DNA of 64,000 nt from Lineus longissimus (GCF_910592395.1 NC_088316.1:20150001-20214000), one strand, 5' to 3'. Positions 20,623-32,839 are shown, counted from the stretch's first letter. The notes: generated by a model not told the origin, from the letters alone. Translations and numbers: made by a program.

Positions 20623-23600
20623 ATGGCCGAGTCTCTGTCCACTAGTATCACCTCCCCCACTCTGAAGAGGAAAGGTCTTATTTTCAAACTTAAAACAATG
20701 AAGTAAGTGCTGTAACAATTGTTACCTTGGTCATCGTTTTACAAGGTTATTGTCTGATAGGAATTTACAGCTTGTAATACTTAGCGTTCAGCTTTCAGAT
20801 CAATTTCTCACTGATCCATGCTTTCTGGGGTCAAGTTTGTTCACAAGAATGTCTGAGACTCCCTGTCGATTGGTGGTGATATACCTAGCATATTCCTTTC
20901 ATTTCTTTCCAGCCTGTTACTAGGTGCGCCCTTCACCATGACATCTCTTTACCAAGGCTAATTTACACTGCATGTACATGTATGGTCTCATGTTTTATTG
21001 CACTGTGCACTGTACAGGTTTTGAGGCCAAGTCTGACAAAGACAGATTTCAAAACTTGTGTATTAGACCAAGTCAGGCGTTTGAGGATTACATCCCAATA
21101 TGAATTTTCAAAGGAATGTATTTTTGCCACTGGTCCTTAATAAAGTAGGATGTCTGATGACACAAGTTAATGAAAATGGTATCTTATTTTCCAGGCTGTT
21201 TCGATCTCGGAAGGAGAAGGAGGGAAAGTCAGGTGATGCTGACCCAGCTGTTCAGGTTGAGGTTGATAACGTACCGGGACAAAGGCAAGTATAACTCACC
21301 TCTGAGAGAGGCATTTCAAGGCCTTGACAATCACAGTCTCCAATCCTTACCTATTGGCTCGGTAATTGGAGCACTATTGGATTATTTGCGTGTCCTGCAG
21401 CATATCATTTTTGACAATTTTTAATCCTTTGACTTATAGATTTCCATTTATGGTTTGCAACAAGACATTGCTACATGTTAAAGAGTGCTGTTTGTAGTGG
21501 TGATATTGTTGTAAGCAGTTGTCGTGTCTTGGCAGGTATCCTGGCCATGTGCAAGAGAGCGATACACTGGCCAGCGTACTCGAGTCCCAGCAGACGGTGC
21601 TAGAAGATGAAGAGGACGAGGAAGAACATTTACAAACGTAAGCAAGAGTTTTGCCGTGAGGGGTCCAGGGCCTGGTTGTTTAAAGCTCCGCTGTCTGCTG
21701 ATGACCTTTATCTTAGCGTGCAACCAAATTTAGGCTTAGCAGCCACTTAGCCACAGCTCCACAGCGAAGTTAACGGAACCTCAATGGGGATCCACCAAGT
21801 TTTCACAAGCATGCTTTTAATTGATTTGAGCTTAAAACATATGACTTGACAGGAGGGGGTAAAGTGGCATTTGCAAGACCAGGGAGGAGACCGGTAAAGA
21901 TGTAGCGAGTGAATCTGAGCCAATCCTTCAGGCATCATAGTCCCCGATGAACAACTGGAATGAATCTTCTGTTTTGAATTTCAGGAACATTCAGAGTTTG
22001 ATGAACCTACTGAAAGGCAATATAGGAACAGGTATCTTGGCCATGCCCTACGCAGTCAGTAATGCTGGAATTCTTGTAAGTTTTCTGAAAGGTTCATCGC
22101 TTAACTTGACATGTGCCATGCATCATTCATGAACATTCATCTAAGCTGGGGATTTTGACCCAGTACTACCTTGGCTCAAATGCAGTTACAAATAGATTGA
22201 GCATACATGATGTTGTGTGGTGAAAAGTACAATAGAATGTTGACTCAGCTGATTAGTCTCACTTTGCTCTGCTGATTGTCGTCCATCTTCTCTCCATGGA
22301 TTTAGCCATTGCAAGTCCTTCAGCAGAACTTGAACGACATAAGATCAGCATATCATCAAATAAATCACTGCATTATCATCATCAAGAGTGTTTTTAAAAT
22401 TTCAGTTTGGGACCTTAGGTATTGTTGTGGTAGGAATCATAGCAACCCACTGTATGAATATGTTGATCAACTGTGCACATCATATAAAGAACAAGTAAGT
22501 AGCTGAGTATCAGCTTGGTTTGCGAGATTGGCTTGAGTGTCCCCAACTTTAGGGCTCCTCTCCCAACAAGCCAATGACTACTTGTCATTTTAGCCCTCAG
22601 ATATCCAGAAAGAACCCACATTTCCTGGGCTTTACTACCGTAATTGCCTAGTCCTCATGATGACTAAATAAAATTACTTTTCTTTGTAATTTTTCAGGAC
22701 TCATAGACAGGGTGTAGATTATGAAGACGTGCTGGAAGTGTGTTTTGAAATAGCGCCTTCACCTTTCAATAAATTACGCAAACCAATGAAGTGAGTGATA
22801 CTAATCTGGGAAATGACCATGTTCGGGTTATATATCATGAATCTTAGAGCAGTGTCAGTGATATTCCTCTCTCCTACAAGAGTCTTGACGTGCAGATACT
22901 ACAAACTCACGTTTTTTCCCCTTTAAAACATCGTGTGATTCATTGTCGGTGAGTGGGATGATAAGAGGTGCCTTTTGTAGACTGATGATTTAGGAGTTGA
23001 AGATCTCAATGTCCTCGTGCAAGACACCTAACCCAACATTACTTCCCTCTACCCATGACTAACTACTTTTCCTTCTTGCAGAATCATAGCATTGATATGC
23101 CTGAATATAACTCAGATAGGATTCTGTTGTGTATATGTCTTATTTATTGGGGAGAATGTCCGATTGGTAAGTTGGTAAGCGCTTGGTTCATATATAAGAG
23201 AAACTAGTATTCTATTCTTATACAAGCGTTCAGTGCACTACACATTATTCTAAATGACCTGCTTGTTAAGTGCATATAGACTGACTTTCAGCAGCAGGTT
23301 GTGCCTACTCTAATTTGGTACTTTTGACATCAATTGACTGAAAATCATTAGCACTCTCAAGGTTTGTCAAGGAGCTCGATGGAGAGCGAACTCCCCATCC
23401 AGCTCTACTCAATGTTGCTGTTGGTCTAGTCTTCCATTCTGGTCCAGTCTGTTTGGTACAATACCCTTGGTGACTTTACTATGTTACTTTCCTATTGCAG
23501 TTTGTTGAAGCGTTCCACCCGCCAAGTGACGTGCCGGTCCAGGTTTACATGGCTGTTCTCCTAGTCTTCCTCGTCCCCTTCTCGTTCATCAAGAACCTCA

Positions 23601-23951
23601 AGTCGCTTGCACCATTTGCCATCTTCGCCAACCTGTTAACCATGACTGGTATTGTCATCATCCTCGTGTACTGCGTCCAGGATCTACCACCAGTCACCAC
23701 TTACCCCCTCATGGCAGATTTCGGGAGGATACCTTTGTTCTTCGGTTCAGTGGTGTTTGCATTTGAAGGGATAAGCCTGGTAAGTCTGAACAATACTGGA
23801 CAATTGTAGAACCTCTTCTCAGTAAATCAAGACCTTCAGTACTCCCTGCCTGCACCGTTACATCCGAAACGGGTCATGTGTCGGGTCGACCGTGGACAAA
23901 ACATTGACTTTTTGGCTCACCGTAAGGGGAGTCTATACGATAGCGCTGTGT

Positions 23952-23991
<40 letters not shown>

Positions 23992-25691
23992 ATCCTAACA
24001 GTGGCACGTTTCTTAACTGCTAGTATAATATAACACAGAACTCGCCTCACCTGATATCATTACAGAGTGTATTTGAGAAAGATGTATGAAAGAACAAGCT
24101 GTTGAGTGCAGCAAACTTGACCTTTACTGATGGTCGTTTTCATTTCAGGTGATTCCTATTGAGATGAAGATGAAGACACCCCAGGACTTCATGGGTATGA
24201 CGGGTGTACTCAACACGGGAATGGTGATAGTCATGTGTCTGTATGTGGCGGTTGGCTTCTTTGGATACATGAAGTTTGGAAACGCAGCATTGGGGAGCAT
24301 CACGTTAAATATGCCGACAGACCATTGGTGAGTTTATCTACATGTTTAATATTATCAATTTGCATCAAGACAGACCATGGTGAACTGAAGCGCGGTGGTC
24401 GGGTGGTTAAGGTGTCTCACTCTCAATCGAAACGTTGTGCGTTCCTGTCTGGTTGGCTGTTTGTCTTTCAGAGTTCAAACTCAGGTGTGCCTCGAAATGA
24501 CAACTGAGACTCATACCCCGAAGTTCCTATGATGAAGACCTCTAAAAGTGACAGTTGTTTTAAAACACTTTGGTACATACCCTGCTCACTAAAGAAGACC
24601 TCCATTAATACATGTATGTAAGTTACTCACTGTAGAATATAAGTATATTGCTTTGTCTCATCCAGGATCTATCTGTCTGTGAAGATCATGTTCCCAATAG
24701 CCCTCTTTATCAGCTATGGTCTCCAATTCTACGTGCCAGTCTGCATCCTGTGGCCACCCATTGAGGCGCGAATATCATCCCCGCGATGGAAGGTCTGGGG
24801 AGAATATGTCTTCAGAACATTTTTGGTGCTATTTACATGTAAGTATCTTGTCATGTTGAATGTGCATGTCTCAATGAGTAACACTGCTGATCTAGCAGAG
24901 AGTATGGTTGAACCTACATCTTTAGCTCTTTAGATCAGTATTGTTTTCAAAGAGGTGATATTCCACAACCCTTTCAATAGGACTTTAAATCAAAGTGAAC
25001 CACAAGGCCTTTTTCAAGGCGGGCCAAAGATATCTGCTGCCAAATTTCTAACCTGAGTCTGATTTATTGAGTGTACAGTACTGCGACCTTACTGTAGTAC
25101 TTTACATTTACCACCATCTCTGCCAACCACACAGTGGATTGGGAGTAAGACTCTGGCCCTAGCAATAGGAATTGTCCCCCTTCACTTCCAAGGTGACTGT
25201 ATTGTTCATGTCATGGAGTTAGCTTTCTCTACAACACATACATCAGTGTGTGCTGCTTGTATGTGTATTGAGGGACACATTTTGTGCTCTGCATTCACAC
25301 TTGTTCTGTGTTCTGGCTGCACAGTTTGGTGAGTGAGTGCTGGGGACTCTAAGAGTCTACCTGCACACTCAACAGAGAGTATTCTAGTTTTCAATTGAAA
25401 GCACAATTCTTTTATTCCATGTATGTTTTCTTTGCAGTTGCATTAGCCGCTGTGATTCCTCATTTAGAGTTACTCATCTCGCTCATCGGGGCATTGAGTA
25501 GTTCATCTCTAGCGCTCATCTTCCCGCCAATCATCGAGATTGCCACCTATTGGCCTGATAACAAACTAGGACGATACAAATGGATGTTATGGAAGGATAT
25601 ACTCATAGTAGTATTCGGATTATTAGGATTCGTGACTGGCACATTTGTATCCCTGAAGGAGATCATCGTAGCATTCTCGAGTGGAAAGTAA
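20623..25691 (+). CDS. SLC36 family proton-coupled amino acid transporter
   Basis: Membrane transporter of the amino acid/auxin permease superfamily; SLC36 members move small amino acids with protons across plasma or lysosomal membranes. The 11 coding exons are 20623-20702, 21195-21284, 21536-21637, 21985-22075, 22406-22494, 22698-22790, 23082-23166, 23501-23779, 24149-24327, 24666-24838 and 25438-25691. All phases agree, giving 504 aa, close to the usual 450-510. After a cytosolic N-terminus with an acidic run (LEDEEDEEE, about residue 79), the first membrane helix carries [20 protein letters not shown], the family's substrate-site signature. Later landmarks are [47 protein letters not shown]-like [12 protein letters not shown] and the final [14 protein letters not shown]. 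The start ATG has context CAAGATGG. Intron 2 uses a GC donor. The exact substrate cannot be deduced. Confidence 0.93.
21285..21286 (+). other. GC splice donor of SLC36 intron 2
   Basis: Exon 2 ends AAAG followed by GCAAGT, the usual consensus of GC-AG introns. The nearby GT (GCAA|GTATAA) would put exon 3 in a frame with a stop after about 25 codons, while the GC site keeps the frame into exon 3 and the first membrane helix. Confidence 0.8.
23953..23991. repeat. (CGT)n microsatellite in SLC36 intron 8
   Basis: Thirteen uninterrupted CGT triplets in the intron after the exon ending at 23779. The run follows GGCTCACCGTAAGGGGAGTC, which looks like the start of a dispersed repeat. Confidence 0.9.
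24389..24485 (+). repeat. tRNA-derived SINE or tRNA relic in SLC36 intron 9
   Basis: GGTCGGGTGGTTAAGG (about 24402-24417) matches box A of serine or leucine tRNAs, and GAGTTCAAACTC (about 24472-24483) resembles box B. The distance between them is that of a long-variable-arm tRNA. No acceptor stem closes it, so a SINE head or pseudogene is more likely than a working tRNA. Confidence 0.4.
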
Positions 25692-27550
25692 CAGTGATAG
25701 ACCTAAGATAGGTGGTGCTACATTGAGCAGTGCTTTGAGATAAACCTTCCACAGTTGGTACTTATGTTACGAAAGGTGTTTTTCGCTGCTCACCTAAATG
25801 CAAACAAAAGATAGAGCTGCTGTAGGCGTTGATAAAGTTAGGAAATGGCTTGAAAACTAGCTCACCTGTATTTAACATGAGATGTGTATGACCTGATGTT
25901 TTAGACATGTTGCTGTACATTGCTGGTGAAGTACTCAGTGTCATTCTCAGTTTCTAATCAATGCTGTGTTAATGCATTTTGATGATGTGATGTATGATGT
26001 ATGATGTGTGGGATTGGCCCAAACTATTGCATCTTCTGTTTCATTGAATAGGAAGTTTATTTTATCCAGAAGTATTATTCAGATGGTTTTTTTGTATTGC
26101 ATCAGCAGAAGTTTTAGATACCTTTGAATAATATACCCTGGCCAACCCACATCAGCTGATCTCGTTATGCTGAGTGGGGAGATTAGAGTAAAGTCAGCTG
26201 AGTACAAATTTGTCTCAGAATGGTTTTTTTTGTTGAAATTATGATGTATGTATGTTTAAAATGTTTTAATCAATAATGGTTTAATGCGATTCCTCCGAAG
26301 GATAAATGATGATCATGTGGTCAGTGTCTAATCTTGTATATAGTGTTGATATATTTGGTTCATTTGTGATCAGAAACAGTACCGAAAACTGATAAACTAG
26401 ACTCACTCAGTGGTGCAGACAGTCCTTGTCTTTGGACTCCTCTGTGGAATCTTTCAGTTATTTCCTCAGTTACTGTTGGCTGTTGTTAAGTGTTCTGCGA
26501 ACATTAGATGACATTTTTTCTAAAAGCTACTTCGTGGACACGCATGGCTTCGTGGACACGCATGGCTTCGTGGACACGCATGGCTTCGTGGACACGCATG
26601 GCTTCCTGTTGATATGATTGGTTTGTTTGAATATGGTGCTAACTTTATTTGCCATGACATTTAGTTATAACTATAGAGTAAATGTGGGATGAGATGTCTG
26701 GTAAACCTGTTCTGTCTATGTATGACGTTTACACTGTGTCGGTAAATTCATACTTCCAAAAGAGCTGTTCATTCACATCACAAAATGGAATTAAGCTTTG
26801 GTAGGTTTCTCCAACTTAAAGCTTGTGTTGTGAAAGTTTGAATTTGTTCTGAAGTATTTCTGTCTTTATGGTGATCTTCTAGCCAATTAGAGAATGTTAT
26901 GTTAATTTAGAACTGAGTGCAATACTAAAGTTGTGATGTGATTGTGATAACAGATTTTGTTGGCGATAGATAATTTTGTAACTTTTAATATATTTTTAAT
27001 GCAAAACCTCAATTTCTGTATTGTAATTCTGCATCAGCAAGGGTTGTGTTGGTCTTGTTTGAATATCCAAAGAAATAGGTTACATTAATGACACCATGCG
27101 ATTATTCAGTTGGAACTGAAGCTTATTTTAAAGAGGTGTAGCCTTTCATTCCTGAATCAGCTGAGGGTGAGTGATGCCCTTGAATATGCATGATATCAAC
27201 TTCATCCATCTGTGACGATAATTTTAAGTGACATCAACAGGGCTTTGCACATTTATGATCAGCAGAAAGGGTAGGGGGAAATATAATTGCAGTGACAATA
27301 TGAAGAATATTCTTGAAATACATGTACCGTTGCAAGAAAGACAATTTATCTGTACTCAATTTCAAAATATAAATGTGTCTCAAATTAGAAATTCTCCACT
27401 TCATTTCTCTATGGTGATTGTTATCACTGTGGCTCATGGATTACATTACCATGGCAACTGCATGTAGATGACCACAGATGCACCATGCCACCAGAATCAG
27501 ACGAAAACTCTAAGCCCCTCAATAAGGAAGAGAGATTGCCACCAGGACTA
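25692..27550. other. SLC36 3' untranslated and intergenic sequence
   Basis: AT-rich sequence after the SLC36 stop, probably including a long 3' UTR. It contains four copies of an 18-mer at 26531-26602. The poly(A) site was not fixed. No other gene was seen. Confidence 0.5.
26531..26602. repeat. 18-bp repeat, 4 perfect units
   Basis: Four identical head-to-tail copies of TTCGTGGACACGCATGGC, within the likely SLC36 3' UTR. The unit reads FVDTHG in an open frame, but nothing else supports coding. Confidence 0.95.
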
Positions 27551-27554
27551 TTTC

Positions 27555-28050
27555 AACTCTCTCCCCGAGCTTGCAAGACGGTCGAGCTGCCAGGTCCCAT
27601 TCGGTTGGGCTGTCTTGTCTGCCCAGTTATCGAGGTGAAAGAGGAGACTCCCACATTTCACAGGGAAACCCAGGTCCGATTCAATATGCCTGTGTCTGCT
27701 TCACATCGCCTACATGTATGTTAGCAATGACATGGTGGAGCAGCCAGGCTCAAATCGGTCTGGATGTGACTGTCTCATCTCTCTCGCTATGTTGGCAGTG
27801 ACAGCCAGGCCCAATTTGGTCTGGTCGCGAGAGTCTCATCTTTCACTTCCGAGTTGACACAGTGAAACATCCAGGCTAAATTAGGTCTGGTTGTAACTGT
27901 CCCATCTCTCTCTTCATGTTAACACGATGGAGCAGCCAGGTCCAAGTCAGTGTGTTTGGTGCCGTCTTATCTGTCTCATTGTGTCAGCGACACAGTAGAG
28001 CTGCCAGTTCCCTTTTAGTCCAGTTGTGACTGTCTCATCTATTTTAACAT
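27555..28050. repeat. Diverged 68-bp satellite, about 7 units
   Basis: Recurrent GAGCAGCCAGG or GAGCTGCCAG, followed by a YGGTCTGGTTGTGACTGTCT-type segment and CATCTCTCTC at about 68-bp spacing (for example 27735, 27865, 27931 and 27996). This is the unit of the 1.2-3.0 kb and 9.8-10.7 kb arrays, but with 15-30% differences by eye, so it is an old relative 17 kb away, on the other side of the SLC36 gene. Confidence 0.75.
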
Positions 28051-28438
28051 GCTGGGAATGTAATCTTGTTGTGAAGGCGTGTTGCATTAATCTGGTTATG
28101 TGTTGTTCCAGTAGGACGCCTACATATTGTACAATGTATTGTGGATGGGCACACAGCATGGCTTCATGTGAAGGCTCCGAAGTCTGCCTGCAGACTCAAA
28201 TGACAAATGTAGATTCTCTCTGGACCTTCATGCAACACGAGATATTCATTGTCACAATCAGACAGTACCTCCCCAAACAAACAGCACGATTACGCCAAAG
28301 TGACATGGCTCATTGTGACATGGCTCATTGTGACAGTGCCAACAACTTTGGCACGTTTTGATTCTTAACAGAGACTAGGAGACACAACATTTCCAATTTG
28401 CACAAATGGAAGGAACACTTTTATCAATTATTATAATC

Positions 28439-28444
28439 TTTATT
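28439..28444 (-). terminator. Likely poly(A) signal of TFIIIA
   Basis: TTTATT on the + strand is AATAAA on the - strand, about 230 bases after the TFIIIA stop codon. No closer canonical hexamer was noted. Confidence 0.45.
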
Positions 28445-28670
28445 CAAATTCAAACATAAACTAAACATGTGATATGAAGTGACGCGCTCACTGTTACATT
28501 AGTTCAGTCAAGAAGAAAATTATTACAAAATCACTTTGATGAGTCTGAACATGAAATTACATGCATGAACGAAACGAAACCTGGATGGATAGTTCAAACT
28601 GAACATAGCACTGAATTCTGTAAATCACAACTAACCCACGATTCTCAGTTCTTCATTAACCTAACCAATG

Positions 28671-31600
28671 TCATGTTTCCACATAACCTACCAGATTAGC
28701 CCACATTGACTTCCTGACGCCATCATCCAAATTGGCTCGCAAACTTTCCGTTTTACAAGAATCAACAGGACTACCATCAGAAGGGCTGAAGTGTCCACTG
28801 TCACTGAAACCAGAGATATCCTCCGTGTTTAAGTCTACTTTCAAATCAGAACCCTTTGCACTGGCGGTAACCTCCATTGATTCACCACCAAACCCTGAAA
28901 TAGTGTTAATATTAACGATGTTAGTTTTTAAGGTTTCACCGTCCATGTGATGGTCATCACCCTCCTGAGGTATGACTGTCACATCTTGCTTATCACCGTC
29001 CATGTGATGGTCGTCAGCCTCCTGAGGTATGACTGTCACATCTTGCTTATCACTGTCCATGTGATGGTCGTCGGCCTCCTGAGGTATGACTGTCACATCT
29101 TGCTTATCACTGTCCATGTGATGGTCGTCAGCCTCCTGAGGAATGACTATCACATCTTCCTTATCTGGCTCAATCATTGAATGTTTCCTGGCGTCATAAC
29201 CGGACAGTACTGAAGCAGCACTGATCTTAAGCAAGCCCTTTCTTTTTCTTGGCCTCTTCTGCAAGCAAAAATGACAAAATTTACAACAAATCATTGCATA
29301 CATTTTCTACTGAACTACTTTCAAGTTAGGATTAATCTATAATCTAATCTATTCTTGCAACTCTTCATACTTCACAACACCAGATACATGTAGCAGAAAA
29401 AAGAGGTAGTGAGGTTCACCAGACTCCTAGACAAAAGGGAGACCACAATCAACTTGACATATCGCCTCAGAGCCCGACATTGGGATCCATCCGACATACT
29501 GGACTATTCACCAAGCGTCAACATTCAAGGAAAGGAACAAGTGTCATACATGTATCCTTGTCAAACACTAACCTTGGCAAGAGCTGACAATGGGTTGTGT
29601 ACATTGGCATGATCCAACATGTTCTGCTGCAAAGACAGAGAGAATTTAGCAAAACTAGAATTCTTGAAAATGTCTAGAACTTTCTTGAGCCAGTTATGCT
29701 TCAAGGCAGGAAACTTGTTTAACTCTTCTGAATGACTATCAGACCCAAACGGGACTCTTCTTACCTTTGACACATAACTTCTACCACAACCCTCGTAAGA
29801 GCAAGAGAACCTTTTGCCATCATGGTAAGACTTCAAGTGAGCTGTCAAGTTTCGCTTCTCATAATAGACTCTCGTACAATCTTCTTTAGGGCAAACAAAG
29901 ACGGTGCGTGTCTCCTCGTGTATAACCATGTGGCGGACTAGAATACGGCGATGTGGGAATGACTTGTGGCAGGTAGGGCAGACATGTTCTGAAAATGTAA
30001 CAGACAACCAGGCATTAACAAACGATCAAGCCAGCAATAGAATCCATTTCAATCTTGAAAAATAAACACCCTGTCATAGTCCTGTCCCAGTGTCTAAAAT
30101 CTCAACCGACTCAAGGTGACAACAACATGAGAAATCAGTTTCAATTTACGGAAAAATGTCTACCTCTGACATGTTGTATGACGATGCTGTTATCGAGACC
30201 ACCTTCATTTACCTGACTTGTGATCAGCAGCCACGTGTTTTCGCAGCTGTGTCCATTTTTCAAAGTGTTTAGAACAGCCATCCTTTTTACAAGTATAGCC
30301 TTCGTGGACTTTCAAGTGGTGCTTGAGTTTATTATTGGCCAGAAAGGCAGCCTCACAACCTTCATGGTGGCATCTGAAAGTCAATGAAAATATGAATAGT
30401 CGAACAAATTGGAGTTGCTTCATTGGACCAATATGGCCTCCATCATGCTTCATGACCGACTCTATAGACTAGCAACAACATACAGAAAGTAGACAGGCTG
30501 TTTCAGTGATGGAGTGGGAAGTTGGGGTTCAACATACGCACCATTTGACTATGTCCACTGCCACAACCAGGCACTAAAATAGTATCATACATAACATGAT
30601 AACTTACGCGAAAGGTCTGATATTGGTGTGGACATATTCGTGAGATTTTAGATGCTGATGTTTCTTGAAGATCTTGTCGCAACCATCATGAGGACACTGA
30701 AACAAACGATCAATAGCAGCTAAAGTACATGACAAAGAGAGCTTCATCACATAATGGTGTCATTTTGACTCAGTTCCTTGGTTATTTGGTATCTTTCTAT
30801 ATTTGTACATCAGAGACACTGTGTCTTCTAGTTCCTTTGGTGAAAGAGATGACATCTCATTATGACTTGTGTCTTGAGTACAGACAACTGCTGCTCTCCT
30901 TGTCAGCTTCTACATGTTCACCTCTCTCACCTTATAGTGTTGCTTTTCATGTCTTCTTAGGAGATGTCTTCTCAGGTTCGTCTCAGACACGAATATATCT
31001 TTGCACTCAGCATGGGGACATCTGAAAACCAGCAATTCTATTTTTGTATAAAACAGGCTCTACATAGGCCATCAGAACAGTAGGAGCTAGAACAGAATCA
31101 TGGCATTACCGGGCAGGTACGTTTTAAAACAAAAATTCTATTAAGTTGCTCAATGCGCATCAAGACTTGGCCTATTCAAAACAAGAGTTAGATAATTTAG
31201 AATCCACATTGTTTCTTAGCCTTGAATGATCCTTACTGCCACGACAAGCAGCCGAGCGGAGAGAAGCTATGGCCAGTATAAGAGTACGAGTATGAGGCCC
31301 TGGGCCTGGGCCGAGATAGAATTGATATACTTACACAAACACTTCTTTCGTGATTGTTTGATGAGCACGTTCTACATGGCGTACCAAATGAGAATGTCTT
31401 GCATAAGCCTTCTCACATCTCTCCAAGTCACACCTAAATGGCCGCTAAAGAAGAGAGGGTACACACTCTGACTGTTGTCAATGTCAGTGTTGATTTTACG
31501 GTCTAGTAGAAATTCTGGGATTTTCCTTTTATAGACAACCTGCGAAAATTAATTTCGGCCAATTTCAAAGACAAAAGACCCTTTTCAAAGGCAACGTCTG

Positions 31601-32020
31601 TTTACCATCGCATAAAAATGAAAATAATTATACAAGCTTATTCGACCAATTAACTTGAAGTTGTCAAGCCTCCAGGCCTACCGCCACTAGGCCTACCGCT
31701 GTGACAGCGGATATAGTCCCCCTGGAGTCATAGTCCGGTGTATTTGACCAATTAAGCAGCATGATCTATTGTACCGCTAACCCTAACCAAAACATTTAGC
31801 AATGCAGGCTATTGTTACACGGACTATCAGCCCTAGGACTACTATCCCCGCCACACCGGTAAACGGTGTGGCAAAACGTGCAAGAGAAAACCCTAAATTT
31901 CAGCACATTTTCTGCAATAAATACCTCTCCAGTGTGGGTTCTTTCATGTATCTCTAATCTATATATCCTGGAAAATGCTTTTCCACAATTTTGATGCAGA
32001 CAGACGTGAGCCTTTTTCAT
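28671..32020 (-). CDS. GTF3A: Transcription factor IIIA, nine C2H2 zinc fingers
   Basis: Binds the internal control region of 5S rRNA genes and 5S rRNA itself; acts in the nucleus with RNA polymerase III. The 8 coding exons on the - strand are 32020-31925, 31444-31335, 31021-30931, 30696-30608, 30373-30213, 29988-29765, 29626-29573 and 29258-28671; phases all agree, 470 aa. Nine fingers lie at about residues 5-268. They keep family oddities: no TGEKP-type linker before finger 6 (KVHEGYTCKKDGC), and a short C-x2-C finger 7 (HVCPTCHKSF). A basic KRPRKRKGLLKISAASVLSG follows, like the segment after finger 9 in vertebrates. The tail then holds four 19-residue acidic, HH-containing repeats. The protein is longer than human TFIIIA (365 aa) because of this tail. 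Only four residues precede finger 1, and an in-frame TAG lies just upstream. Confidence 0.95.
28938..29165 (-). repeat. 57-bp coding repeat in the TFIIIA tail, 4 units
   Basis: Four tandem copies encode DKQDVTVIPQEADDHHMDS with few changes (DKEDVIV in the first, EGDDHHMDG in the last), about residues 307-382. The repeats are in frame and stop-free on the opposite strand too. They are acidic, each with an HH pair. Confidence 0.95.
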
Positions 32021-32038
32021 TTTTGGGATATAAAAAGT

Positions 32039-32071
32039 CTACTTTTTTCCCACTTTTGCGGCCGCAGCCAT
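32039..32071 (-). promoter_or_regulatory. Upstream 10-codon ORF in frame with TFIIIA
   Basis: On the - strand, ATGGCTGCGGCC in strong context (AAAATGG) opens MAAAAKVGKK and stops at TAG (32041-32039). That is six codons before, and in the same frame as, the TFIIIA ATG at 32020. A second upstream ATG (32159) opens a 66-codon frame that overlaps the TFIIIA start in another frame. Either could limit TFIIIA translation. The other reading is that the TAG is a sequencing error or a readthrough stop, and the real N-terminus starts at 32071. Confidence 0.5.
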
Positions 32072-32497
32072 TTTTAACAATCTTGACACTAGAGGCGCTG
32101 ATTTCCTCTACATGCTGCTCCGGCTGATTCCCGACCCGCATTTTAGAACAACCGGTCAAACGAAGTCAAATGAACCAATCAGCGTGCAGCCCTTACCACA
32201 ACGTGTCCAGGTCACATCGTCCCCGGGATCGCGGGACGATGAGTTAAAAAATCAAAAAAATCATCATATATTACACATTTTATTATCAAAATATCACCAT
32301 ATGACAATGTCAGTAATCTACAATGTTCAGTGTTCATGACTGTCCGGCCATATTCGGGGTCAAGGTGTGCGCATTTTCGAAGTAGGCCTAACTGCTTTGC
32401 CGTTTTCCTTCTAAGTTAACGGTTATATCAATGGGGCCGAAAAAGCTATGAATATAAAGTGATGTCGGCATCACAAAGAGGACTTGAACCAAAGATG

Positions 32498-32559
32498 TCC
32501 CATATTTGGCATAACCTCATTCGTATAGGTATATAATGACGCGTGTGCCAAATATGGGA
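32498..32559. promoter_or_regulatory. 14-bp inverted repeat in a promoter-like region
   Basis: TCCCATATTTGGCA at 32498-32511 and its exact complement TGCCAAATATGGGA at 32546-32559, separated by 34 bases. It lies about 480 bp upstream of the TFIIIA start codon. Immediately right of it is ACAAAATGGCGACG, which resembles the AAGATGGCGGC-type core element. It may be a bidirectional promoter site. Confidence 0.35.
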
Positions 32560-32662
32560 AACAAAATGGCGACGCCTGGTGTGAAAATTAAAAAAAATAA
32601 ATCGCGGGTTGAAAAGAATTCCTGTTTTTTTTTGGAACATTCCTTTGCGCCCGTAACGCTAC

Positions 32663-32832
32663 CTTGGCTCAGATTCGAAAGTTGTCTTTCTGTGTGCTTT
32701 TGATGCACGTGTGGTGTACACCTCGAAATCCAGGAGCTGAGGTTGATGTTTCGGATGACAACAAGTTTGCTGGTGCTTGTTTGCAAGTTCTCTTTCAAAT
32801 CGAGCAATATTTTCATTAAGATCACTTAACAT
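32663..32832 (-). other. Possible first coding exon, reverse strand, unrecognised
   Basis: An ATG at 32832 opens 56 codons, including MLSDLNENIARFERELANKH and LLDFEVYTTRASKAHRK, and runs to a donor-like CCAAG|GTAGCG at 32662. The upstream frame is closed by TAA. The composition looks protein-like. It cannot splice in frame to TFIIIA exon 1 or 2. No second exon was found, and an opposing frame from ATG 32566 (MATPGVKIKKNKSRVEK) overlaps it, so at most one is real. Confidence 0.25.
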
Positions 32833-32839
32833 CACTTTC

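Noticed and set aside
26531-26602. FVDTHG repeat protein
   Set aside because: Four 18-bp repeats within the SLC36 3' UTR; the 63-codon frame has no other support.
28947-29180. + strand ORF reading MVVSLLRYDCHILLITVHV
   Set aside because: Antisense shadow of the TFIIIA tail repeat; hydrophobic only because the sense repeat is read backwards.
29561-29764. Continuation of the zinc-finger ORF past VSK
   Set aside because: The frame runs into intron 6 after the GTAAGA donor at 29764. Exon 7 (29626-29573) supplies the second half of finger 9 in the same phase.
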